Assembly (NCBI RefSeq): GCF_910592395.1
Contig: NC_088320.1
Span: 496,001-560,000, forward strand
DNA length: 64,000 nucleotides
Direction: 5' to 3'
Origin: Lineus longissimus
Taxonomy: Eukaryota > Nemertea > Pilidiophora > Heteronemertea > Lineidae
This document shows positions 22,690-35,035 of the stretch, in pieces (the first letter of the stretch is position 1; each line of letters begins with the position of its first letter). A program made the position numbers and the translations under genes. The notes beneath the pieces are model-generated. The model was not told where the DNA came from, did not search any database, and saw nothing but the letters and a program-made list of their open reading frames with translations.

Positions 22690-24080
22690 CACTTTCAAGG
22701 ATTGCGTGGCAGCACAGTTGGAGACGCCACCAAATCAGGCCTGGCAGTTCTTGTCTTGCCAGCCTTGTAAGAGAGATGAGACCGTCGTCTCCAGATAAAA
22801 CAGGACCTGGAAGTCTCGCCGTGTTGCCAAAGCAGTGAGACCAGTGACAATCACAACCAAACCAATAGGACCTGGCATCTCCATCGTCTTGCCAACAAGA
22901 TGAGAGAGTTGAAACAGTTCCACCTGCGGACAAAGGCTCACACAACCAGGCCCAAACACGTCTGGTTGGGACTTTCATCAGTGTCCTCGTGATTGCAAAA
23001 CGATCGAGCTGGTGGGCTCCACCATGTAATAGATACAGAGCGAAAGTTGAGACAGTCACAACCACACGAACATGCAGTGATACCTGGCTGTGACACTGCG
23101 TTTGCATCACAGTGAGAGAGTTGAGACAGTCACAACCACACGAACATGCAGTGATACCTGGCTGCTCCACTGCGTTTGCATCACAGTGAGAGAGTTGAGA
23201 CAGTCACAACCACACGAACATGCAGTGATACCTGGCTGCTCCACTGCGTTTGCAGCACAGTGAGAGAGTTGAGACAGTCACAACCACACGAACATGCAGT
23301 GATACCTGGCTGCTCCACTGCGTTTGCAGCACAGTGAGAGAGTTGAGACAGTCACAACCACACGAACATGCAGTGATACCTGGCTGCTCCACTGCGTTTG
23401 CATCACAGTGAGAGAGTTGAGACAGTCACAACCACGCCTAAATGGGACCTGGTAGCTCCACCGCGTTGCTAACACAGTGATAAGAAAGAGATAAGACGGT
23501 AACAACTCTACCGAGTCGGACCAGATTGCTCCTCTGCCTTGCAAACACCGTGATCAAGTTTACGAAGTCACAACCTTACCGAATCGCGCCAGGATACATA
23601 ACGGCGTCGTTAGCACAGTGAGAGAGTTAAGACAGTCACCACCAGACCGAGTCGGACTTGGCAGCTCCACCGTGTAGCCAACGGAATGAGACGGTTGAGA
23701 CAATCACAGCAAGACGGAATCGGCCCTGACAGCACCAGCGTCTTGCCACTGCGGGATAGATGACTGAGTCTAAATCGTCTTGCCAATACGGGGAGAGAGC
23801 ATAGTCACAATCTCACCTGAATGGGACCTTGCAGCTCCACCGTGCCGTGTCAGCTCCACCGTGTCGCCAACATGTTAATAACAACCATACCGAGTTAGAC
23901 CTGGAAAATCATCACCGTGTTGCATATGGTGATTGAGTTGAGACAGTCACAACCACATTGAATAAGACCTGGTCGCGCCACAATGTTATCTTAACGTTAA
24001 GCTGTGTTGGCAAGACGGTTGAGCATCCAGTGGTTTGTCTGTGGCCGTCTCATCTCACCGCTCAGTGCCAGGTCCAATTC
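22690..24080. repeat. Degenerate satellite with a homogenised 74-bp tandem core
   Basis: Motifs such as gagacagtcacaacca, gacctgg(c/t)agctccacc and gt(g/t)ttgccaacac recur through the region. Between about 23037 and 23440 they form consecutive 74-bp units starting at 23111, 23185, 23259, 23333 and 23407, nearly identical to each other. Copies on both sides are strongly diverged. Because 74 is not a multiple of three, long reading frames across it are accidental. Confidence 0.85.
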
Positions 24081-24675
24081 AGTTGGGTTGTCACGGCAAA
24101 CAGCCGGGTCTTACAGTTACACGGCCACATGACTCCACCCTTGGCATTTCCAGGGTGTGTGTCGAGGGAGAAATGGCTTAAAGTCGGGATGAAAAAGTGT
24201 CATCAAGCACCGTGCGAACTCTTGTCTTGGCTTAACAAGTGTTCCGAGATGATCACCTTGTTTTAATTATTGATGAATATTAGAAAAGAGAACAACCAAT
24301 GGTTGGAAACCTTTGTCGTTGGAGTTCATCGGGTTCACTGCGGCAGTTGGTGAAGAGTCCGAGACGGTGGTCACGGCATGCTCCAGGATGGTAATAAAAG
24401 GATGCGCCTTCAATAATTCATCATCGCGTTTCTGATAATCAAAGTTCATTTCTTTCTACATGTTTGGTGCCTGTGTGATCGGTTGCTTGGAGTCTTAATT
24501 GTCTCGTGGGACTAATTGACTCCATAATTCTGCATAATTGGATAAAGGGATGCCTGAACTGTTGCGGAATGTTTAAATATGCATCAGCAAAGCCTCTGCT
24601 CGGTTGCGTGAAGGATCAACACTGACGTGCGAACACAGTAACTATTTTAATGATGTATGCGTCTCAGATGATGTC

Positions 24676-24684
24676 TATATAAAG
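24676..24684 (+). promoter_or_regulatory. TATA box of the Ig-domain gene
   Basis: TATATAAAG lies 112 bp before the ATG at 24796, a plausible distance for a short 5' leader with initiation near 24705-24710. Confidence 0.6.
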
Positions 24685-24795
24685 CCTCTTCTGAGATAGA
24701 CGCGGATCATTTGATCAAGGGATTCTTTGCCAAGCCAGGAGTCACGAACCACAGGATCTTTTTCTTTCCATTTTCACATGATCTGTTAGTGCGAA

Positions 24796-26345
24796 ATGTT
24801 CCTCGGGAGTAAGATGACCGTTAGGGAGCTGTCTGTTGTTGTCGCCAGTTTGATGATTCTAAACTGGGGAAGAGTTGATGGCACTGACCGTAAGTCACTT
24901 TCCGATTTTTGCCAGTGTTGGCCTGTGGCCTTGGCTAGAACCATCCTAAGATTCAGGGTCTGTCGCCAACGCCTACGCGGACATCCTGGGATGAGGCTTT
25001 TTACTCCTTCGTCATATATAATCCGTCTGAAGGGTATGATTTCACGAAGGGTTTGAAATATCGACAGGCGGAGTATATAAACCGCTGGTTATGTCAGGAT
25101 GCTGTACCGACCTTTTCAGTTAAAGTGTGATAAGTTTTAGCTTCATGTATGGTTCCTAGCCTTAATTGACTGATCGTTTGTTTCCAGCTGGCCTTGCGTT
25201 CATATCCTCTGTGCCAATGTCAACAGCTACCACAACTGTCATCGATGCCGGACAGACAGTGACGTTCACCTGTCTGAAGTCACTTGCCACCGTCACCCCC
25301 ACTAATTGGATATTCATCAAAGGCGCCTCCACTGAAGTGCAAGCTGATTCAACCTCGTCCACCTTTGTGATTACAAGTGCAGCAACCACTGATGATGGAG
25401 CCTACTCATGCAAGGCCAAGCATGCCACGGATATCTCCACTGCCATTTCAATATCGCCCATAACTCTCACAGTCACCGGTAAGTCATTGCGGTCCGAAAA
25501 TCGCTCGAACGACCTTTCAGTGTAGCGTTAGCTACTCCAAAGTTGAAACCCTTTTTACGCCGACCGGGATGTGCAATGAATTTGCCAGATTGCAGAACCC
25601 TTTACTCATTGAAGATTGATACTAAGCGCTGGTTTAATTACCTTTAACATTGAGAACGAATCTCATGTTTGCTATGAGTAAAGAGAGTGAGAATAACTTG
25701 CTCGTGTACGTCGTATTCGACACTTCTTCCTCATCTTCTTCAGCTCTATCTGCACCAACCTTGACCACTCACCCAACAACGACCTCCGACACTGTCAAAC
25801 AGACTGAGGGCCAAATAATCACCTTCGTGTGTAAACATGCCACAGGGAATAAGGCGCCAGCAGAATACAAGTTCTTCATGGGAAGTGCTGCGGACTCCAT
25901 GACCGAGATCACGACCGGACACAGTAACGGCATCTATGCTCTGAAAGTGATGAAAGCGGATCATGACGAGAAGAAGATCAAGTGTCAACAATACAACGCC
26001 AACACTGCTACTGGCAAGAAGGACTCGGCGGTCCTCACACTGTCAGTGAGCGCAGGTTAGTATCCACACCACACCACCCCCGCCCCCGCCCCAACCGCTT
26101 TGATAATGAGATAGAAAGTCTTGACTCTGTCCGTGAGCGCCAGTAGGTCGGTCGACCATTCCATAGATACATCGGACCATCACCAGTTTGATTCAAGATG
26201 TCCTTGGTTTCTTAACATTTGAAACATACTCCGTCATTTTTCAGCTTCAACCTGCAAACAGAGTAACGGAAACGCCCCGACCATCAGTCTTTGTCTTCTT
26301 CTGGCCATGGCAGTGGCGCCACTGTTCTCGTCCAGCCGAGACTAG
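24796..26345 (+). CDS. Secreted two-Ig-domain protein with GPI-anchor-type C-terminus
   Basis: Four exons fit: 24796-24889, 25188-25478, 25744-26055 and 26245-26345, all joined in phase 1, giving 265 residues. Exon 1 is a signal peptide (TVRELSVVVASLMILNWG). Exon 2 is one Ig domain with Cys in VTFTCLK, Trp in TNWIFIKG and the DDGAYSCKAKH motif. Exon 3 is a second, Ig-like domain (ITFVCKH ... EKKIKCQQY). Exon 4 encodes a short spacer, a small-residue stretch and the hydrophobic tail ISLCLLLAMAVAPLF, then stop; this looks like a GPI signal rather than a cytoplasmic-tailed anchor. One-domain-per-exon phase-1 structure is typical of Ig proteins. The likely role is cell-surface recognition or adhesion; no specific relative is recognised. 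An ATTAAA near 26563 could be the poly(A) signal. Confidence 0.82.
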
Positions 26346-28187
26346 GAACCAGAAACTGGATTCGGAATCCTAACCGTCCCTTTTGATAGCACTGTTTTTT
26401 CTCTCTCATATGTATTTTGAACTTTCTGTCATACAGTAATTTACTGACAGCAGCTTCTCCAACGACTGTTGCTGCATAAAGCAGCTATCGTATTCTCATA
26501 TCATTCATTTATGACACTGGAACATCACATGTGATGCCGACATTATACTTTAAACTTCATCCATTAAAGACCTAAACATGCTCTTTTGCATCTCGAACCA
26601 TTTCTGAATTGAAGAAATGCTCCCATCGATTGCCGGTGAGTCTGAGTTGTTGGATTAACTGTCATGACTGTATACTGCAGTGACACCTTTTAAGAAGTGG
26701 AGGTATTTTCATGCTGTCCGTGTATAATGTTGAGAAAGGGATGAACTCCACGGATCGAGCTTTCGAAGGAAAAACACATCTTGAGTTTGTATGAATTTGA
26801 AGTGTTCCCGTGGTGATGAAAATGCCCCCAAATCTTAACTCACGTAGTGGCTATGAAGCTGTAACTAGTAAGTGGTCTGTGCACTGATATTAATCACCTA
26901 TGAAACTTTCAAAGGCGGTTTCCATCCACCCTGTGGTTACATGCCGGGGCTACTTGGACAGAGGAGCACCTTGAGGCTGAGCCATGGACCTTTTCTCTCT
27001 TAGTACGATCTGGCGGGAGAGGGGAAAAGGAAAAGCCTGTTCAAGGTTCCCCACTCGCCCCTCCAAGTCTAATCTCCGTATGTAACTTTTCATTCTCTAA
27101 AACTTGTCGCAAAAACATGATTTTGACAAGGAACCAGTCACAACCAAGGCTGCACATTCAAAATGCTTCAAGTGATGTGATACTTTCACCACGACCGTCC
27201 TTTGTACCAACACAATATATACATGTGCTTTGCTTGTGGGGGGGGGGGGGGGTATAAAGTCAGAGTTTTGGACCAAACTGTCCAGGATTGTTTGCCAAAG
27301 TGCAAGTTATTGAGGGTACTATGTGACCAGCATTTTATGAACCGTCTTTTCAGACGGGGACGTCTTGATGGCAACATGTTTGGTGGCCCAGTACTCCCCG
27401 TTTGTCGCATGTTGAAGAAGATCTCAGATTCGAACTGGGGTGACTCTCTCTCTCTTGGCGTGTAATTGTTGATGTAAGTAAAAGATGATAATGCAAAACC
27501 TGACTTGTGTCTTTTATTCAGTATTGATTTATGTGTGACTTGATCTCAAGAGAGCGTCTTAGTTTGTAGTTGTTCGCCGTTTGCAGGGTAGCGAAACCTG
27601 CCTAACATTAATCCTTCAATCAGCGACACGGATTGCTCTTTAGTAGAAATCCGTCTTGTCCACGGTCGTCATGTGGCTGTCCCGCAGACCGTACTGTGAC
27701 GACGGTATCTTATTAAAGGCAGCCGTTCGTAACCGTTACGAACGAAGACAGACCATCGTAGTTCATTTGTCGTCGTTCGGGGTTGCGAAACCTGGACATT
27801 GGACGATGTAAGGTGCAATTCACCAACAAAAATCCGAGATAGCACCACAATAGATATGATCAAAAACATTGAAAATCGGGACGCAAACACAAAAACAAGC
27901 CTCATATAGCGTTTTTACACGGTGCGGGTTCAAGTCACAAACTTCAACATTGTTTACGAATACTGGCATCCGATTTAATACAAACGTCAGCCGCAGGCAA
28001 GATCTGAACCATGTATTTATAAGCTGGTACCGGAGCCAAATGAGTTTTTTTCAAGTCCATATGTGCCCGAGGAAATACTATGCGTCGCCAAGAACGCTGT
28101 GTTTACATTCCAAACACTGTTGACATGAGATCATGTAGATTAACTGTGCATTTGCAAGTTCTGGTCGCCGACATATGGTAGGTTTTA
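26346..28187. other. Intergenic stretch
   Basis: No gene is seen. It holds a G homopolymer at about 27237-27251 and a diverged dispersed repeat at 27751-27794. Open frames here are short and lack splice or domain support. Confidence 0.5.
27751..27794 (-). repeat. Dispersed GTTTCGCAA...CGAACGACGAC repeat, copy 2
   Basis: On the minus strand this reads caggtttcgcaaccccgaac, then gacgac and gaactacgatggtc, matching 6152-6198 in inverted orientation. Short palindromic stretches (cgttcgtaaccgttacgaacg) adjoin it. Confidence 0.45.
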
Positions 28188-28430
28188 AAGTTGATTACCA
28201 CCGCACATTTCATCGCCCAAGTTGTCTTCGAACGCGCGACAAAACTTGATGCTGTTCTGCTTCCCAATACATTGATTAAGCTCCACTACAGATACCAAAT
28301 CAGTGACCTTAATTTTGGAATGCATACAGAGATAACGGCCACGGTGCGCTCCATCTGAACATTCATCAGGAAGCACACACACCATACGTGGTACATCGAG
28401 AGAGGCCACTGGTAGGGAGGGGCCTATCAC
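28188..28430 (-). CDS. Candidate cysteine-rich exon of an unknown secreted protein
   Basis: The minus-strand frame has six Cys in about 60 residues (including CVLPDECSDG, YLCMHS, QCIGKQN, FCRAFEDN and DEMCGG) and is followed by possible donors (gtggta, gtaatc). The spacing looks like a disulfide-rich extracellular module, but I recognise no family and found no partner exon or signal peptide. It may be chance. Confidence 0.25.
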
Positions 28431-28502
28431 TTTCGCTGGGGCACAATTTATTTATGAGCGTTCTGATTAGAATATAGTATGCATGTACTTATGGTAATTG
28501 CT

Positions 28503-28746
28503 GCCGTGTTGTGAGAGTTACCGTAGGTGGAACACTTTCTTGAAGTTATCCGTAGAATGATCAGGTAAGACTGATACTGTTTTCTTCACCAGCAAACGAG
28601 TTGGCTGCTTCTACAGCCAGTGTTGCCGTGTTGTGAGAGTTACCGTAGGTGGAACACTTTCTTGAAGTTATCCGTGGAATGATCAGGTAAGACTGATACT
28701 GTTTTCTTCACCAGCAAACGAGTTGGCTGCTTCTACAGCCAGTGTT
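28503..28746 (+). repeat. Tandem duplication of a 122-bp unit
   Basis: Two head-to-tail copies (28503-28624 and 28625-28746) differ at very few positions, for example tccgtagaatg versus tccgtggaatg. No coding content or known element was recognised. The duplication is recent. Confidence 0.85.
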
Positions 28747-29117
28747 GCAAGTTATTTGAAGATGACCTCAGGTCAGGAGTCAAGCCAGGATCCCCAAACG
28801 GCCAGTTGTCGCCAAAACAAGCCGAGCTACTTTGTCTTGTCATGCTTGGAGTATCCTTTTCAATAACAGTATAAAACTCCGGAGTTGAATTAGACTGACT
28901 GGTGTATATTCGGTTATTATCAGCTCCGATATGCCGTTCAAACAGCCGGACATGACACTGGCTGACTTGCATATTTCCAATCGATCTCTACAACCAAGTT
29001 CAATAATTGCAATCCAACATTAAATTTGATGCAGCTAAGTAAACACATGAAAACTAATTGGTAGGCGAGTATCGATGTACATGTATGAGCGTCCATTGAC
29101 GAATGGGCATTATAAAT

Positions 29118-29203
29118 ACAGTGGAACCCCGGTAACACGACCACTCTGCAATTTTGAGCAGAAAAAAACAAGTGAAACAAATATTTGGACTCAGAATTTT
29201 TTT
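29118..29203 (+). mobile_element. Fragment of a non-autonomous DNA transposon
   Basis: The segment starts cagtggaaccccggtaacac, which resembles Tc1/pogo-type terminal repeats. It continues into ttttgagcagaaaaaaacaa and aatatttggact, which recur inside a separate inverted-repeat element at 52712-52765. Only one end is recognised. The family assignment is tentative. Confidence 0.4.
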
Positions 29204-30042
29204 GTGGAGAGTACTTTTGATTATTCCAGTCAGAGATTTTGTAAACTCAGTATACATTAGGCATAACACTAGTATAACATACTCATGTTGTTTTCATTCC
29301 TTGGCTTCGATATCTAAACGGATCGATCGTTCGTTCGATTGTCTGGCCAGCCAGCGCTAAGGCTTCTCTATTCGACCCTGATCAAGTGTTCTAAATGTGC
29401 TGTGGGACTATGCATCCGTTAAACAAGTTATGATCAATTATGCCGGTATACTTCCACCACTGACCTCATTCTAATTTCAGCTATTATGTGCAATGTAAAC
29501 TCATTTCAAACATCGTTTGCACACTTTTTCTTTTTCACAGTAAACGGCGGGACAATATTGACTCAAAAGGATGATGATCTCTGGATAAAAGCAAGGCTAT
29601 ACTCAATATTATTTTGTAATTTCAGTTAGAAGACCTTGACGATACTACAATTGATGGCACTTGGAGGAATGCACGGTGTATTGCCGTTAGCAAATGTAAC
29701 AGTGACGTATGCCTGGGATTGAAAATAGCTTTGAGAGCCAAAATCTAACCGTCTGTTTGGAACTAATTAATGCGACTCAGGATGTGAACAGACAAAGATT
29801 GCAGAACAGCGGAGAGTTCCATTCCGAGACTGTTGCACTGATTTGAAGAAAAGCAAAAGTTTCGGCTGGGAATCAGCAAGACGCCATGAGCTGGCTTCGG
29901 ATCGCGATGCGGTAAGGATAGTTTGGTCCCTTCGTCACCAATTCTGTTTCAGCTTTGTTGACGCGCGCGTTTAAGCTTTGTCTGGCCCTGTGCATCGTTA
30001 GCGACGAGGTCTCGAGGCTTTCGATCTGAAAAAAGAAAATGA

Positions 30043-31469
30043 ATGACATCTTGGTCATTTTTGTTCGCTGCGAAGGCTTCTTTCACCGAATCTGATTCAA
30101 CTTGCAGAGGTCGCGTCCTGCGGCTGGTTTGCCCCGTGCTCCTGGCGTGTTTGGTTGCCGTCCTCGTCATCACCAACCGGAGACGGTTCCGGAACATCAG
30201 CTGCCCCAGGTGCTCTCAGGGTAGTGGGGCGAACCCTGTATGGGAGAGGGTGAGACTAGCCGGGGCCCAAGGTATTATACTCTATATTCTCTTATGTAAG
30301 ATCTGTTGATAGGCTCACACGCTTTGCACGGTGTTGGTCACAGTCACTACACAAATAGCCAGATTCAGCGCCGAAGTAGTTGGTTGATTCTCGGACGATG
30401 TTTTGTCGAAAGACGATGCCCAAACAAAAGTAAAACATAGGTGGATTAGAGAGATATGTTGTTCTGCTCATCGGTAGTGTTCAATGATGATTTGTTGTTG
30501 CTAACTCATACTGACCACTGCTCTTTAGGTCGCAACGCCAAGGGCACAGAGACGGAGTTCGCCAGCGAAACATATCGGTTGGAACATACCCATATACAAA
30601 TATCTCAAATTCCGCAATTGAAGCAGAGCAGTTACTTTCAATTCCCTGATTTCTTTGCAGTCAGGGAGATGGCGAAGTTGGAGTTCCCGAAGATGTACGA
30701 AATGCCACCCTGTGATCCGAACGTCAACACGACACTCAACGAAGACGTTTGTAAGGTTCTCGGGGCGACGATAGACGAGGGGGAACGACAAACGTACCTT
30801 CGTTTGCTGACCTACTTTAACGACCTGGCGGTCAAACACAACTGGACGTACTTCATGGCGTTTGGGACGTTGTTGGGGTCGTGGAGGCATCATGGGTTTG
30901 TTCCTTACGACCAGGATGTTGACCTTTATATCGATTATAAACACAGGATGGATATTGTCAACGTTATTGAAGAGCAGTCGAGATTCGTGCCAAAGCAAAT
31001 GGTGACAGATCAGTTGAAAATATACGATGCAGAAAGAGTGGTTGGTGGCGCGTACTATCCGAATGTAGGTCGATGGTGGGCGCCCGATCTCGATTGCTTC
31101 TTCTATAAACAAAACGCAACCCATATTTTCAAATCGGATGAAACCAACGACAACGTATGGAAAAAGAGTAATATTTTCCCCTTACAGAAGCGTCCATTTG
31201 AAGTGCTGGACTTGCCTGCACCCATAGATACGTTGGGGAACTTGGTCAGTTTGTATGGGAATACGTCCACATGTGAGCGCTATGCTAGTGCTTATAAACC
31301 CGTGCAATGTAAAGACCTTGGGAAGTATATTCCGTTTGTACAGCGGGCTTTTAAAGTGGGTCACATGGAGGAGAAGCTCGTGTTGGGCGATAAGGTCCTC
31401 CAGGTAAGGATGACGAGTGAATCGAACAGAAGTATCACTGTGAATCCGTATTCACTGCAGAGGGTATAA
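30043..31469 (+). CDS. LicD/fukutin-type phosphotransferase-like type II membrane protein, paralogue 2
   Basis: Two exons fit, 30043-30271 and 30529-31469 (donor gtatta, acceptor ctctttag, phase 1), giving about 389 residues. Exon 1 starts at an ATG and carries a type II signal anchor (VCPVLLACLVAVLVI) followed by Arg-Arg-Arg. Exon 2 carries the LicD-like domain; its signature at about residue 186 is FGTLLGSWRHHG then PYDQDVDLYI. The usual W and one central Asp of PWDDDID are replaced by Y and Q, but alternate acidic residues remain. This may alter metal binding or substrate, or mark loss of activity. N-glycosylation sequons (NTT, NWT, NAT, NTS) suit a lumenal domain. There is no Thr-rich stalk, unlike the paralogue at 1698. 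Confidence 0.85.
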
Positions 31470-31964
31470 CAAATATATATTATTTGTAGGCTTTAGTTGG
31501 TAGCAGTTGAATACGGTGCGATGGAAAGGTGCTCATATAAGATTTCTGCCATTCCATTCATTCGTTGACAACCTTGTCGCGAGTCCGGTAAGATTCGTTT
31601 AAGAATTAGGAATGAGTACCGTGTTCTAGCAATATCATGTCAGTCCAATACATACAAGTCAACCTTTGGTGCCGCGTGCCTTTGTCCAGATACTTCCTCA
31701 GAGAGAATAAGATGGAGATGTAAATCCTGTGGTTAGCCAGTGTGAATTTTGTGGCTAAGTATAAATGAGTTCGGGTCTCCATCTTGGGCAAAGAATTCGT
31801 TGTTTGGTAAGCCGGGCTGGCCGTTGTCTACGAAGTCCGTTTGTACACATATCCAAGGCTTGTAACTTGGGGCTTGGAAGACCTGTCCCCTTTAATTTGT
31901 GAGGATCCGGTTTATACAAGTCCGATAGATATATGCCGTGTTTACTGTAAATAATCCTGCTCCT

Positions 31965-34350
31965 TTACGACATAACCATCGAGTCGCCGGTTACACCATC
32001 ATCAATGAATGTTTCACGTCCAGAACCTCTCTCCTTACCGTATCTTTCCTTCTTTGATGACCTCCGCATTGGTTGCGGAGCGGAATTCAAATAAGTCATA
32101 TCAACCTTAGAGGAGAAGCTGTGTATGGCTTGGAAATAGGTTGAGACCAGAGGTACAGTCAGGGCCATCAGTAAGATCCCAGAGAGGGCGCAGAGACCTC
32201 CCACAACTTTGCCGAAAAAAGAGCTTGGGACAATGTCACCGTAACCAACGGTCGTCATGGTGATGATGACCCACCAGAAACACTGGAACATGTTTGGGAA
32301 CATGTAGTTTTGAGGAGAACCGTTTCCCACTCGGTCCGCTACGTAGATGATCACGCCCATCGTGCATGTAAACATGAACACGAATAGAAAGATAGACATA
32401 ATTTCTCTCCAGTTTCGCTTCAACACGAAGAGTAGTACCCGGGTTGGCATGTAGTGGCGCACCAGGACGTAGAAGTGTAGCCCGCGGAAAAACTTCATGA
32501 ACCAAAATATGCTGAACCATTCTGCTACGTCGACATTGCAAACTTTGAGCACGCAAGTGATCTCGAAGTACGCGATGTTTACGATGGTTGGCAACTGGCT
32601 GATGACTTCGATGACGACTCGAAACGACGTCAGAGCGAATCCGATAGATGGCGCAGTAATAAGATGCAGGCAACCGTCCAATAGAAAGAAGACACTCATG
32701 CCAAGATCGAAGGCTTGCATCCACCCATCTAATCCTTTTTGAAGCATTTTGAATACGTAACCCTTGGTGAGAGCTTGGCAGACCATGTACTTGATGTCGT
32801 CCTCTGTGTAGGACCCGTTTTGACGATACTGGTCATCAATGTCATCCAGCGCCTTCGACAGATCGCCATCTTCAACCATTAGCACAGCCATGTAGAGAAG
32901 TACAGCAATGTACAACAGGGCTGCATAGATCTGAAAGTGAAAGGACTTCCACTAAAGCTGCTAAACAGATCACAAGTCATAACCAACCAATGAGCAACAA
33001 CCAAGGTACAAGGGCATTCTTGTTAAAGCCCCCATTGATGTAATAAAGGCCTGGCACATGCTAGTTGATATTCATATTGTCAACGAACGTGGCCAGTATT
33101 CATTCCTTTACTCCGCGCTGCAGACAGGCAAATGTTTGCCAGCGTTACCAAAACGGATGGCAAATGTTTGTTCTTATCGGGACCTCAACTAGATGCTAAG
33201 ATGCTCGGTCATGATCGGAGAGTTATGATCTGGAGGTAACGACCAGTGGATACGGATCGGGGGTAATGGTCTGTGTACCGGTATAATAATCTGTGGGTAA
33301 TGTTTTCGAAATGATCTGCGGAATAGTGATATAAGATTAACAACATCGAGGTATTATAAAGAGAGTGTGTTATCATAAAAATGGTGCCATTTCTCCATAA
33401 GCTGTTGCCAATATATGCCTTTCTATGATGGTATACGTACCTTTCCGGGTGTCGAGGTTAAAGGGTAATTCAAAAAGTACCATGCCTTAGCCCTGGTGAA
33501 CCTCGACCTCTGACACTCCAGGAACACATAGTCTTTCACAAGTTGTTGTTCGGTTCTGATGGCGTTTTCGAAGCTTTTTATAGCCTCGGTTTGCTTCAGG
33601 GAAATCTGGTATCTCGATGTGCAACATGGTTCAATTGGGCAGTCGAGTTGCCAAAACTCCAGCTCCTCTTTGTACACTGCGCCACAGACTTCGTTTGGAA
33701 AGTGTAATTTTCCTAGAGATATAAAGGGTGGGATCAAAGTTAGAGAATGTGGTGGGGATGATTGAGGCAGCAGATTGCCGGACGTGCCAATGAGAAACAC
33801 TACTTTTGAGCAAGGAAACGGTAAATACAAAATGGAGACGCCCGTCTGGCATAATCTGTTCGCAATAGTTTTGTCGGGTCCATGTCACGGCTTTGAGGCA
33901 GGATGTTCCTCCCTTTACTCAAAGGCGTCCTTGGATAAAAGGCCTGGGTGAGGTCATGAACAAAGTGTTTTTGTGGAAACTCAATTGCCATATTACATGC
34001 TACATAAAACATGTGAGTGGTATCGCTGTTTTATAAGAGAGGATGCCACACAAGATCACAGGCCATTGAAAACATGAATACCAACCCGTTTCATAGTACT
34101 GTATGACATGCTGGAATACTGTTGGATCTCGATTAAAGAAGTAATCCACATCGGTGTGGCCGAGCTCCTGGTAGTGACGTGCGAGTCTCCCAAGTTTGGT
34201 GTCCGGAAACTTCAACAGCTGCGAGACGGGAAGGTCGAATTTACGTCCCCTGAGGCGGATTCTGACAAGGTCTTCGGGATTCAAGATGGTTTCCTGGGCG
34301 TGGGAGGGTCGGCAATCCCAGCTTGAGAGGCGTCGTCCTATTCTAGACAT
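31965..34350 (-). CDS. Divergent voltage-gated potassium channel (Kv type) subunit
   Basis: Three minus-strand exons fit: 34350-34086, 33712-33441 and 32930-31965, phases 1 and 0, giving 500 residues. Exons 1-2 encode a T1 tetramerisation domain (RIRLRGRKFDLPVSQLLKFP, then YYETG joined to KLHFPNEVCG and EELEFWQLD), the hallmark of Kv channels. Exon 3 encodes S1-S6 with the selectivity filter TMTTVGYGD. The S4 region (MKFFRGLHFYVLVRHYM) has few regularly spaced Arg compared with classical Kv channels. S6 reads ALTVPLVSTYF with one Pro instead of Pro-X-Pro. The tail is short and basic. It should form a plasma-membrane K+ channel, but voltage sensitivity may be weak or modified, or it may act as a modifier subunit. 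It matches no named Kv1-4 subfamily that I can assign. Confidence 0.9.
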
Positions 34351-35035
34351 GTTCTAATCTCTGATCAAACGCAAGGTGAAATGGTTTGCGACAATTACAA
34401 CAACATCCAACCGTTTTCTGTGTTATCCTGCCGATGATAGCTTCATCTTGATCATCAAGAATATTGTAGAATCACTCGTTCAAAGCATCCATGTCTCACA
34501 TCGGTCTATGTGATAATAATTCGGCCAGACCACAGCAGCATTCACCTTTTGACCTTACCCAGATTGGCACGGTGATTTGCAAAACAGCATAATAGGATTC
34601 TAATGCTTCAAGCATATATAAAGCAATTCTGTGTTATTCTGACCATCAAATGTCGATGACATGATGGTATATGATTATAAAAATGCTGTCATTACAGCAG
34701 GTAAATCAGGCCTCTGACAACACATGTATATGGGTCGCTCTCCAACAAACAGATCCAAGGATTTGTTAAATCATAGATGTATATTCATATGTGCTGTATA
34801 TCATTAGCAATGCGTACAAAATTCACTTTTCAAACGCGTTCAATTTATTAATATCACCTTAGACATGGGAACATGATATCTATGACTTACCAGATGTCGT
34901 CTAAAGGGTCTGGCGCATGATGCACGACGTGTAACTACAAGTATTCGTTTTACCAACGTACACGGCAAAATTTCTCTCATTGGGCGCTGGAAAAACGAAG
35001 CTTTAGTCACAAATGTTGACAACATGTCAAAGTTT

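Noticed and set aside
22673-23544. Long minus-strand open frames with repeated Cys/Val-rich peptides
   Set aside because: They are produced by the 74-bp satellite; the unit is not a multiple of three, so the same DNA is read in shifting frames. No splice or start context supports them.
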